DNA of 41,127 nucleotides from an uncultured Lachnospiraceae bacterium (GTDB lineage Bacteria > Bacillota > Clostridia > Lachnospirales > Lachnospiraceae): the NCBI GenBank assembly GCA_910584945.1, contig CAJUDY010000034.1, positions 1-41,127 on the forward strand. The letters are read 5' to 3'. Position numbers and translations under genes: made by a program. Positions 15,637 to 22,575 of this stretch are shown here, one piece after another. The notes beneath the pieces were generated by a model. It saw only the letters and a list, made by a program, of their open reading frames with translations. It was not told where the DNA came from and searched no databases. Position 1 is the first letter of the stretch; every line of letters begins with the position of its first letter.

Positions 15637-15879
15637 TTAACTCTGAATGATATATTTATTTTGTTTCTTACACTTCGGACATTGAAACGAACCCGTCCTT
15701 TTACTTCCCGGCCTGGTAAGCAACCCTCCTATGGAGCCTGAGTCTACCCAACCACAAAACTCGCACTTCTTTTTAAACTCATATCTTTGCTGGTTTGAGA
15801 TACAATCACACACCCTGTCAATGCTACTGCCATTTTCTTTTCCTCCGTCTGATAAATTTTTGTTGCAGAATTTTAATAT
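15637..15879 (-). pseudogene. zinc-ribbon gene fragment without a usable start
   Basis: An open frame of 80 codons contains a convincing zinc ribbon, KKKCEFCGWVDSG...SFQCPKCKKQNKYIIQS, preceded by a possible extra cysteine pair (RVCDC). No ATG occurs in frame; the only near candidate is a GTG without a ribosome site. A good ribosome site (GGAGG) is followed by an ATG, but in a different frame that stops after 29 codons. The gene is probably frameshifted near its 5' end. It is co-directional with the island genes. Confidence 0.5.
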
Positions 15880-15912
15880 CTATACATGAAAGGCTTCCGC
15901 TTTTATGTATCA

Positions 15913-16095
15913 TCACATAAGCTGCTTTTTCGTTTTATGAGTTTCATCCTTCAGCGAATCCAGTCCGCGGCTGATCAGATCCCGGAGCATATCGTTCTGA
16001 GTCTCCCTGTCATAATACTCTTTTTTCACCGAATCCAGTTCCGCTTCCATGCCGGACGTGACAGAAATCGTAAACCTCTTTATATTCTCTGCCAT
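15913..16095 (-). CDS. ribbon-helix-helix family small regulator
   Basis: This 60-aa protein has the ribbon-helix-helix pattern: a beta strand (RFTISVTSG) followed by two helices (MEAELDSVKKEYYD, then ETQNDMLRDLISRGLDSLK). Such proteins bind DNA as dimers, inserting paired strands into the major groove; many are antitoxins or autoregulators. AAAGGAGG precedes the ATG at 16095. It is transcribed divergently from another RHH gene (16241-16408), and both promoters contain TTCACTG repeats, so mutual or autogenous repression is likely. No toxin gene is adjacent. Confidence 0.75.
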   Translation of the reverse strand: MAENIKRFTISVTSGMEAELDSVKKEYYDRETQNDMLRDLISRGLDSLKDETHKTKKQLM

Positions 16096-16110
16096 GCGCT
16101 TTCCTCCTTT

Positions 16111-16221
16111 GGTTCATCAGTTCACTGAACCTCCTGCATTTATTATAGTGGTTCACTGATTCACTGTCAATAAACTTTTGAATCTCCGGTTCTTTACATC
16201 TCTGGTTCACTGGTGTATAAT
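16111..16221. promoter_or_regulatory. divergent promoters with TTCACTG operator repeats
   Basis: Minus-strand promoter: TTGACA (16165-16170), 17 bases, TATAAT (16142-16147), both perfect. Plus-strand promoter: TTTACA (16193-16198), 17 bases, TATAAT (16216-16221). The heptamer TTCACTG occurs at 16121-16127, 16152-16158, 16160-16166 and 16206-16212, so copies lie inside the spacer of each promoter. A further inverted repeat, GGTTCA/TGAACC (16111-16116 and 16126-16131), lies in the leader of the minus-strand gene. This is the expected layout for operators of one or both RHH proteins. Confidence 0.82.
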
Positions 16222-16240
16222 CACAGGTGAGGTGATAAAG

Positions 16241-16408
16241 ATGGCCACTGACAAACCCAGATACACCGTATCCGTAGACCCGGAACTGTTCCAGAGAATT
16301 GAAGACTTTCGTTTCGAGCACCGTTACCAGACCCGCTCGGAAGCAACCGTGGAGCTGATCCGCCTGGGACTGGAATCCTTAAAAAAAGAACAGGGAGAGG
16401 AAGAGTGA
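16241..16408 (+). CDS. ribbon-helix-helix family small regulator
   Basis: A 55-aa protein with the ribbon-helix-helix layout: strand RYTVSVDPEL, helix FQRIEDFRFEHRY, turn, helix SEATVELIRLGLESLKKE. It starts at 16241 after a GAGGTG ribosome site, 20 bases downstream of a consensus -10. It is one of the few plus-strand genes in the region and is divergent to another RHH gene. A terminator overlaps its stop codon, so it is a one-gene transcript. Confidence 0.78.
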   Translation: MATDKPRYTVSVDPELFQRIEDFRFEHRYQTRSEATVELIRLGLESLKKEQGEEE

Positions 16409-16425
16409 TCTTCCTCCCGTTTTTT
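16393..16425 (+). terminator. Rho-independent terminator of the plus-strand RHH gene
   Basis: GGGA-GA-GGAAGA pairs with TCTTCC-TCCC across a GTGA loop (16393-16418), followed by a run of six T (16420-16425). The stem spans the stop codon, an economical arrangement. Confidence 0.75.
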
Positions 16426-16780
16426 ATGCACACGCCGCCGCCCGAAAGTGCTTTACGGCCTCTGCTGTTATCTTTTTGACAGTCTTTTGAAAACGCGTCA
16501 GGGCCTCCGGACTTTCCCTGCACCCTTCCAGAGCTATGCTGTTCGCCGTCACCGTCTTCGGTATCCTTTTTCTGACTTCCAGAATCAGGGAAGTCTCCCC
16601 AAAGACAGGCTGACACCGAAGGTCAGCTCTCTCCTCCAGGCGACAGCCCGAACCCTGCTCCTTTTTCTCCGTCGCCTCCTCTCCAAAGCGTTTCTCAAAA
16701 TACTTCCGGGCCCCCTCTCTGCTGCCGAATTCCTCACTTCTTTCCGCTTCTTTCTGCATTGCCACAAACAAATAATTCAT
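16424..16780 (-). CDS. hypothetical 118-aa protein
   Basis: No family recognised. The product is charged and mostly helical (MNYLFVAMQKEAERSEEFGSREGARKYFEKRF) with a short beta-like segment (FGETSLILEVRKRIPKTVTAN) and a basic helical end. It converges on the plus-strand RHH gene, its stop lying within that gene's terminator. The ribosome site before the ATG at 16780 is weak (GAGGGGA), and five more codons are open upstream. It could be a real small gene or a chance frame; the length without stops and the start favour a gene moderately. Confidence 0.45.
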   Translation of the reverse strand: MNYLFVAMQKEAERSEEFGSREGARKYFEKRFGEEATEKKEQGSGCRLEERADLRCQPVFGETSLILEVRKRIPKTVTANSIALEGCRESPEALTRFQKTVKKITAEAVKHFRAAACA

Positions 16781-16998
16781 CCGCTGTCCCCTCAAGCATT
16801 CCGCTTTTCGCCAAAAGTTCCATATGAAGTTGTCAAGGTACGTCTTTGATGAACACAGTATAGCATAGCCGATTCTTATTCAGCGACATAGGTTTGACGG
16901 GTTAAAAACAGGTCTTCCAACAGGCCTCATAGTCGGCAGCGGAATCATCGGCACCGGGTTCGAGCCTGTCCCGTGCGCCCTTGTCAAACCCATAACTG

Positions 16999-17685
16999 TC
17001 ATCCTCCCTCCGCATAAAATTCCTCCAGCGTATCCAGACAAATACATCCCAGCGGATTTCCGAACACCGCGCCGCAGTCGATGGCGATATGGCGGTTCTT
17101 CTTCCAGATCCTTCCCACGGAGCTTTCTTCGATAAGTCCTGTGGGAGAATGCCCGGTGACAAGGTAGCGGTCTTCAAAATACACCGCTTCATACTCCGGT
17201 TTCCCCGTTACAAAATCTTCCCACCGGCAGGAATCAAAGTTTTGCATCTTCTCTTTTTCCGGCGCCGTATGGGACAGGAAAAAATTTCTGCCGTTCACGG
17301 TAATCTCCTCATAGATGAAAAACGTGTCCATATACTCCAGAATCCGGGTCCGCTCTTCCTGACTCAGCGCGGCAAACGCCTCATAAGTCTCCCGCCCGCC
17401 GTCCTGGAACCACAGCTGACAGAGCTCCACAAGCTTCCTGCTGTGCAGACTCGCCGGGGCAGAGAGCCTGCGCAGCAGAGAAGCCGCCAGAACTTCGTGG
17501 TTCCCCCGAAGCGGCAGGATATTGTCATGCTCCTTCATATGCTGCAGAACCCGGATTCCGCCGGGCCCCCTGTCCACCACATCTCCCAGCACATACAGCG
17601 TATCCTCTTCGCTGAAACGTATAATTTCTAATAACTGTATGTATTTTTCATAGCATCCATGAATATCCGACACGGCATAAATCAT
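16999..17685 (-). CDS. PP2A/PrpA-like metallophosphoesterase
   Basis: This 228-aa calcineurin-type phosphoesterase carries all the dinuclear metal motifs: DIHG (D7, H9), GDVVDRG (D35, with R39), GNHE (N62, H63, E64), a histidine in LSHT, and TGHSPT near the C-terminus. Members act as protein Ser/Thr phosphatases or as diadenosine tetraphosphate hydrolases; the sequence alone does not decide. The start at 17685 has GGGAGGG five bases upstream and overlaps the stop of the 349-aa gene as ATGA, so the pair is translationally coupled. Together with the ADP-ribosylglycohydrolase upstream this suggests removal of phosphate and ADP-ribose marks, or turnover of nucleotides. Confidence 0.88.
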   Translation of the reverse strand: MIYAVSDIHGCYEKYIQLLEIIRFSEEDTLYVLGDVVDRGPGGIRVLQHMKEHDNILPLRGNHEVLAASLLRRLSAPASLHSRKLVELCQLWFQDGGRETYEAFAALSQEERTRILEYMDTFFIYEEITVNGRNFFLSHTAPEKEKMQNFDSCRWEDFVTGKPEYEAVYFEDRYLVTGHSPTGLIEESSVGRIWKKNRHIAIDCGAVFGNPLGCICLDTLEEFYAEGG

Positions 17686-18731
17686 AGCATCCCTCCCTGT
17701 TTTGGGAAATGCTGCCCCATATCCTCTTCCAGCGCTTTTATCAGTTCCGGAAACGTCACAGGCGTCACATGAAACGGCCGGATATCCCGGCTTTTTTCTC
17801 TGCGGCACCCGAAGATCCGGAAGAACGGTTCCTCAATGGCTTCCGGCCCCTGGCGGCGCAGATCGGTAAAATACGTGGCCAGTTCTCCCAGAATCTTCCG
17901 GTCTTCCGGCAGCTCTTCCGGCTTTGCACGGTACAGCCAGTCCATGACCCTGTAACCGGAACACAGATCAATCTCCAGCTCGGACAGATCCAGCATATCA
18001 AAGCTCCACATTCCTTCCTCTTCGCAGATGAACCCCATATGCACGTACCGCCCGCCGTAATTCTCGCTGTACATCACCCCGTACAGCGGTTCCTCATAGA
18101 TCGGCGCGTCCAGCCGAACCAGATCGCCGGTGGAAAAAGGAAGCGGATAGGGATATCGATAACGATAGCCTGTACTGACATCATAAAAACGGTTCTCCTG
18201 CTCGATGACTGTCCTGCTGACGCCGATATCCTCATACCGGTCGTCATCCAGATAGGTATTGGCAATGCATGCATTCTGGTCCATTGGATACAGATCAAAT
18301 GAAATGAGCTCCCGAACTCCGTTTTCTCCGATCTCCCACTTTTCCACTTCTTCGCCGCACTCCCACACGTCCCCGTCCGGAATGTCCGCGAGCATTTCTT
18401 CGTAAGACGCATAGACGAAGATCCGTCCGGGCTCCATGCCGCGCCTGCCCGCCGCAGGGCAGGGCAGCTTCCGGATATAGAACTGTCCCGGACGGGATTC
18501 CCGAATCTCCTGCATCATAAACTCATAGAGCCGGATCACCTGAGCGGCGAACCCTTTTTCCCGGGGAGTTACAGCCTCCTTCTGCAGCATTCGAAGGGCC
18601 TGAAGCCTCTCTTCCATGGGCCGGTGCGCCGAACGAACCAGCTGCATCCGTTCTTTAAACGACAGTTTATAATTTTCTCTCAGATATTCCCGTATTTCTT
18701 CTGACCTGATCCATGCATATCCGTCAAACAT
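17682..18731 (-). CDS. uncharacterised 349-aa protein, paralogue of the 9.6-10.7 kb gene
   Basis: Family not recognised. The N-terminal helical segment WIRSEEIREYL...ERMQLVRSAHRPMEERLQALRML matches that of the 365-aa protein at 9633-10730, as does a later strand segment LPFSTGDLVRLDAPIYEEPLYGVM. The middle is acidic (DIPDGDVWECGEEVEKWE) with a long aspartate-rich loop. The protein is soluble and strongly negatively charged. AAGGAG precedes the ATG at 18731. It sits between an ADP-ribosylglycohydrolase and a PP2A-like phosphatase in one transcript and overlaps the latter by four bases, so it may be a substrate-binding or scaffolding partner of those enzymes. Confidence 0.75.
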   Translation of the reverse strand: MFDGYAWIRSEEIREYLRENYKLSFKERMQLVRSAHRPMEERLQALRMLQKEAVTPREKGFAAQVIRLYEFMMQEIRESRPGQFYIRKLPCPAAGRRGMEPGRIFVYASYEEMLADIPDGDVWECGEEVEKWEIGENGVRELISFDLYPMDQNACIANTYLDDDRYEDIGVSRTVIEQENRFYDVSTGYRYRYPYPLPFSTGDLVRLDAPIYEEPLYGVMYSENYGGRYVHMGFICEEEGMWSFDMLDLSELEIDLCSGYRVMDWLYRAKPEELPEDRKILGELATYFTDLRRQGPEAIEEPFFRIFGCRREKSRDIRPFHVTPVTFPELIKALEEDMGQHFPKQGGML

Positions 18732-18811
18732 CCGTTTCTCTCCTTCTCTGCTTCGTTCCTGCCCACACGTACACCCGGCGTTTCAAACCCTGTTGTTTTT
18801 CGGGCGGTCTC

Positions 18812-19783
18812 TTAAGCTTCCTCCAGACAACATTTCAGCAGCGCCTTTGCCTTCTCCCGCTCCCGCAGCATGGACATCCACCGGTCCGGGATTCCCTGCA
18901 CACCGTACCGGATTCCCAGAAGTCCGCCCGCCACGCAGGCGGTGGTATCCGTGTCGTTTCCCAGCAGGACCGCCCGCTTCACTCCGTCTTCATAGCCGGA
19001 CGCCTGCAGGAGGATCATAAAGGCGCTGCGAAGACAGTCCACCACGTAACCGGTCCCGGTCCCCTCCCAGGGCTGGTCCGGCCGGACCGCCCACTCCAGC
19101 TCCTGCTCATATTCCGGCAGATCCTGATAGATTGTTCGAAGCGCGGCAATCGCGGCTTCCACAGCCTCTGCGGCCTCCAGCCCTTTCATCAGCTCCTGCG
19201 CCGCAAGACAATACAGCGCACAGCATACCTGATTGCACACATGCCCGTGGGTAATCAGACACTGCCGATGGGCGTCCTCCACCAATCCTTTTGTCCGCTG
19301 CTCCTTATCTGGGCCTCCATGTACGCTGTGCCACAGAACCAGCGGCAGTACCCGCATCAGCGCGCCGTTTCCCTTGCCGTCAGGATTCAGCATCCCGCAC
19401 TCCTCCGGAAGCAGCCCGTTCTTATATCCGCGCAGCGCGTAAGCCGTCTGGATCCCCACATCAAATACCTCCCCGCCCACAGCCCACACGCCGTCCTCGT
19501 ACCAGGAGACCAGCGCGTCTGAAAAATCTTCCAGCGAAAAACCTTTCTGATGCAGGAGGCTTTCCAGCAGGCAGAGCGCCTGCGCCCCGTCGTCCGACCA
19601 GGTCCCGGCCTCCACTTTCGGATAGGTTTTTCGAAAACCTGTCGGCGGAATCATCTCAATTTCCTCATAAGGAGGCAGTTTTTCCGCCTCGTAAAACTCA
19701 TAGGGCACGCCCAGAGCGTCCCCGATCAGGAGGCCGTAAAAGCCTCCTGCGATTCTGTCCTGCTTTGTTAAATTTTTATCCAT
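18812..19783 (-). CDS. ADP-ribosylglycohydrolase family protein
   Basis: This 323-aa protein belongs to the DraG/ARH family, which cleaves ADP-ribose from proteins, nucleic acids or small molecules using two magnesium ions. The N-terminal GGFYGLLIGDALGVPYEF (residues about 13-30), the metal motif TWSDDG (61-66, normally TDDT-like), and the C-terminal GNDTDTTACVAGGLLG with its aspartate pair are present. The S-D-D-G variant replaces the usual threonine, which is seen in some family members. A weak AGAGG precedes the ATG at 19783. It leads a run with the 349-aa protein and the phosphatase. No ADP-ribosyltransferase was found in the window. Confidence 0.9.
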   Translation of the reverse strand: MDKNLTKQDRIAGGFYGLLIGDALGVPYEFYEAEKLPPYEEIEMIPPTGFRKTYPKVEAGTWSDDGAQALCLLESLLHQKGFSLEDFSDALVSWYEDGVWAVGGEVFDVGIQTAYALRGYKNGLLPEECGMLNPDGKGNGALMRVLPLVLWHSVHGGPDKEQRTKGLVEDAHRQCLITHGHVCNQVCCALYCLAAQELMKGLEAAEAVEAAIAALRTIYQDLPEYEQELEWAVRPDQPWEGTGTGYVVDCLRSAFMILLQASGYEDGVKRAVLLGNDTDTTACVAGGLLGIRYGVQGIPDRWMSMLREREKAKALLKCCLEEA

Positions 19784-19819
19784 CTTTTTACCTCTTAATT
19801 AAAGTTCCGCAGCCCTTCC

Positions 19820-20133
19820 CTACCAGCTTCCGTTCAGGTAATCATCGTCGATCACCTCCGGCGCGTCCATCCAGCCTATACCAAATTCCTCCTGGATGAA
19901 GCAGCGGTCCCGGTGATCATAGGTGACCAGATATCCAAGCCTGCGAAGGACTTCAAAATCCCTCTGTCTCGTCCGCTCTGACAAGCCCGGAAACAATTCG
20001 TTGTAGGAATTTTTGGATGTCACATATTCCTGGACGTTCCCCTCCTCTTCGTTGTCCTTTTTTCCCACAGCGGGATACCCTCATTATACAGCTCACTCAT
20101 CAGCCTTCCGATCCGCTTCATCCTCTCTTCCAC
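19820..20133 (-). pseudogene. small helix-turn-helix regulator, frameshifted at an A6 run
   Basis: The downstream frame (82 codons from a GTG) has the recognition-helix pattern SERTRQRDFEVLRRLGYLVTYD typical of the N-terminal HTH of WYL/DeoR-type regulators. Upstream in another frame, a GTG at 20133 with GGAGG ten bases before it gives VEERMKRIGRLMSELYNEGIPLWEK, the usual first helix of the same domain. Adding one base to the A6 run (20058-20063 on the plus strand) joins them into a 104-aa protein. It is therefore either a dead gene, a phase-variable gene or a sequencing error. There is no WYL ligand domain. Confidence 0.6.
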
Positions 20134-20324
20134 GTCTTTTGTCCCTCCGCATGTTTTTTCAACGGCTGCCAAAATACTCTGCCGATTCCATTTTCAAGTT
20201 CAAAAAATCTTATATACCGAGTATACCACCGTTTCCTTTCCATGTGCGACAAACGTTATGTCGTGTTCATTTTTTTGATATGGCGGAGGAAAAAACTCAG
20301 CAGATATCCTTTTTCCAAATGTAA

Positions 20325-20897
20325 TCATTTCCGGTTCCGCTGATGACCGGCCTCAGGTACAAGGTCAGAATTACCGACATTTTTCTTCAGCGAAGCAATC
20401 CATGTTTCGATTGCCTCGGCAAGAATAAGCTGCTGCTGCAGAACTGCCATTCCGTTTTCAGGAACGTCTGGTATCTTTTCCTTCACAAGAAAGTTTTCTT
20501 CCAGGCAGGATTTTAATTGCTTGATATTGTTTTCAATATTTGCCAGACATACATTCTGTTTTTCCTGTGAGAGGCTGTCCAGGTTTACAATTACAGCGTT
20601 AAAATCCAAATACATGCGAATGGACTTTGCGGCAATTTCCAGCATAAGTTTTTCAAATTCCTGCTCTCCCTCCCGGGTTAAAGAATAGACGGCTTTTTCC
20701 GGCATTTTTCCCTCTTTCTCAATACGACTTTTGATGAATCCTTTTTCTTCCAGTTGAAGGACTTTTTTATAAATTGAGGGAGTGCTGATTTTTACCCATT
20801 TGGATATGTTACGGTACTCAACCAGTTTTTGAATATCGTAGGCGCTTAAAGATTTCCTTTTTAAAATTCCCAGTACAATTAGGTCGATTGTGGCCAT
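20325..20897 (-). CDS. PadR-family transcriptional regulator
   Basis: This 190-aa protein has a PadR winged helix at residues about 1-80 (DLIVLGILKRKSLSAYDI, STPSIYKKVLQLEEKGFI, KAVYSLTREGEQEF) and a helical C-terminal dimerisation region. PadR proteins typically repress an adjacent efflux gene until a drug or phenolic compound binds. It is divergent from a MATE pump, and both promoters overlap the same palindromes, so it almost certainly controls the pump and itself. Base composition is AT-richer than the genes to either side, matching the MATE gene. Confidence 0.9.
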   Translation of the reverse strand: MATIDLIVLGILKRKSLSAYDIQKLVEYRNISKWVKISTPSIYKKVLQLEEKGFIKSRIEKEGKMPEKAVYSLTREGEQEFEKLMLEIAAKSIRMYLDFNAVIVNLDSLSQEKQNVCLANIENNIKQLKSCLEENFLVKEKIPDVPENGMAVLQQQLILAEAIETWIASLKKNVGNSDLVPEAGHQRNRK

Positions 20898-20916
20898 ATT
20901 CGTTCTCCTTTGATAC

Positions 20917-20978
20917 TTGACAGATACTATAAATTATAGTAATATATTCTCTGTTGTGCAACTATTATAATTTATAGT
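20917..20978. promoter_or_regulatory. overlapping divergent promoters with PadR operator palindromes
   Basis: Plus-strand promoter for the MATE gene: TTGACA (20917-20922), 17 bases, TAATAT (20940-20945). Minus-strand promoter for padR: TTGCAC (20956-20961), 17 bases, TATAAT (20933-20938). A perfect 7-1-7 palindrome ACTATAA-A-TTATAGT (20926-20940) fills the spacer of the first and overlaps the -10 of the second. A second site ATTATAA-T-TTATAGT (20964-20978) lies just beyond, and partial copies continue to about 20996. Confidence 0.85.
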
Positions 20979-21020
20979 AGTATAAATAATAGTATAAGTC
21001 AAGCGAAAGGAGAAAACGAC

Positions 21021-22490
21021 ATGAACGAGCAAAGCAAGAAAATGGAACTACTGGGGGCTGTGCCAATACCAAAGGCTCTTTTGGCACTGGGACTGCCAAC
21101 CATGATAGGTATGCTGATTAATGCACTTTATAATCTGGCAGATACCTACTTTGTCGGTGGATTAGGTACGGATCAGATGGGGGCGGTTACAGTAGCTTTT
21201 CCTTTGGGGCAGATTGTTGTCGGCCTGGGGCTGCTTTTCGGGAACGGGGCGGCGGCATATCTTTCCAGGCTGTTGGGGCGAGGGGATAAAGATACCGCTG
21301 ATAAGGTAGCCAGTACAGCTTTATACAGCAGTGTATTGATTGGAGCGATTGTTATTATAGGCTCCGTCATATTTCTGAAACCAATATTAAATCAGATAGG
21401 CGCATTGGAAAGCGTTATGCCTTATGCGATTACCTATACCAGCATTTACATCACGTTTTCCATTTTTAATGTTTTCAATGTCACAATGAATAATATCGTG
21501 TCCAGTGAGGGAGCCGCAAAGACAGCCATGTGTGCGTTAATGGCCGGCGCCGTCCTGAATGTGATATTAGACCCCATTTTTATCTATGCTCTGAATCTTG
21601 GAGTTGTCGGCGCGGCCATTGCCACCGCTATTTCTCAGGTGATTTCCACGGTGGTTTATCTGTGTTATATCTTCCGGAAAAAGAGCATATTCCATTTTCG
21701 TATAAAAGACTGTTGTTTTTCAAAGGAAATCATGTCTGAAATTTTGAAAATAGGGATTCCCACACTGCTTTTTCAGGTTCTTACCAGTATGTCTATCAGT
21801 ATGATAAACAATGGGGCGAAAGAATATGGAAGCTCCGCCCTTGCCGCCATGGGGCCGCTTACAAAAATCATGTCTATGGGAACTTTGATTGTTTTCGGTT
21901 TCTTGAAGGGATTTCAGCCAATCGCCGGATTCAGCTACGGAGCAAAAAAATTTAGCCGACTGTATGAAGCGATAAAAACCTCTGTTCTGTGGTCAACCAT
22001 ATTTTGTGTGGTTTTTGGTTTGACAGCCGCTATATTCCCTTCACAGATTATGGCATTGTTTACAAAAGAAGATACAGAAATGATTCGGATTGGCGCGGCG
22101 GCGTTACGGGCAAACGGCCTGTCTTTTATACTTTTTGGATTTTATACCGTGTACTCTTTTTTGTTTCTTGTAATGGGAAAAGCAAAAGAGGGCTGCTTTC
22201 TCGGCGCTTGCCGACAGGGAATCTGCTTTGTGCCGGTTATCTGGTTCCTGCCAGGGATTTTAGAACTAAACGGTGTCATTTATGCCCAGCCGGTTGCTGA
22301 TATTCTGGCTGCCGTCATCACTGCCTTTATGGCTTTGAATCTTCATAAAAAGCTGTCTGCCGAAGAATCTCATATGGCTTTGCAATCAGGAACACCGGAA
22401 AATACGAAGTTGTTCCCGAAAAACGCAATGATAATGCCTGTCCCGTTACGGAAAATATCAAACATTTCCCCAAAGAGCCATTCGTCGTAA
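21021..22490 (+). CDS. MATE family multidrug efflux transporter
   Basis: This 489-aa integral membrane protein shows about twelve hydrophobic segments and the MATE/DinF pattern: a start LLGAVPIPKALLALGLPTMIGMLINALYNLADTYFVGGLG (residues about 9-48), a midpoint repeat KIGIPTLLFQVLTSMSISMINN, and GFLKGFQPIAGFSYGA. It exports cationic drugs in exchange for Na+ or H+. GGAG precedes the ATG at 21021. The last 35 residues after the final membrane segment (from about LSAEESHMALQ) are hydrophilic and longer than usual, and could result from a frame change at the end. A strong terminator follows. Regulated by the divergent PadR protein. Confidence 0.93.
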   Translation: MNEQSKKMELLGAVPIPKALLALGLPTMIGMLINALYNLADTYFVGGLGTDQMGAVTVAFPLGQIVVGLGLLFGNGAAAYLSRLLGRGDKDTADKVASTALYSSVLIGAIVIIGSVIFLKPILNQIGALESVMPYAITYTSIYITFSIFNVFNVTMNNIVSSEGAAKTAMCALMAGAVLNVILDPIFIYALNLGVVGAAIATAISQVISTVVYLCYIFRKKSIFHFRIKDCCFSKEIMSEILKIGIPTLLFQVLTSMSISMINNGAKEYGSSALAAMGPLTKIMSMGTLIVFGFLKGFQPIAGFSYGAKKFSRLYEAIKTSVLWSTIFCVVFGLTAAIFPSQIMALFTKEDTEMIRIGAAALRANGLSFILFGFYTVYSFLFLVMGKAKEGCFLGACRQGICFVPVIWFLPGILELNGVIYAQPVADILAAVITAFMALNLHKKLSAEESHMALQSGTPENTKLFPKNAMIMPVPLRKISNISPKSHSS

Positions 22491-22523
22491 CTCCTCGGGA
22501 ACTTCTTTGCAGATTGAGCACCC

Positions 22524-22557
22524 AAAAACGGACCGCCCGAAAGGGTAGTCCGTTTTT
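22524..22557. terminator. bidirectional Rho-independent terminator between the MATE gene and nth
   Basis: The arms AAAAACGGAC (22524-22533) and GTCCGTTTTT (22548-22557) pair, with an inner CCC-GAAA-GGG. The A run on one side and the T run on the other allow termination in both directions, serving the converging MATE and nth genes. Confidence 0.85.
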
Positions 22558-22575
22558 CTTTCAAATATCAATTTT

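Noticed and set aside
16902..17192. 96-codon frame within the phosphatase gene
   Set aside because: It is an alternative frame of a gene with all catalytic motifs intact.
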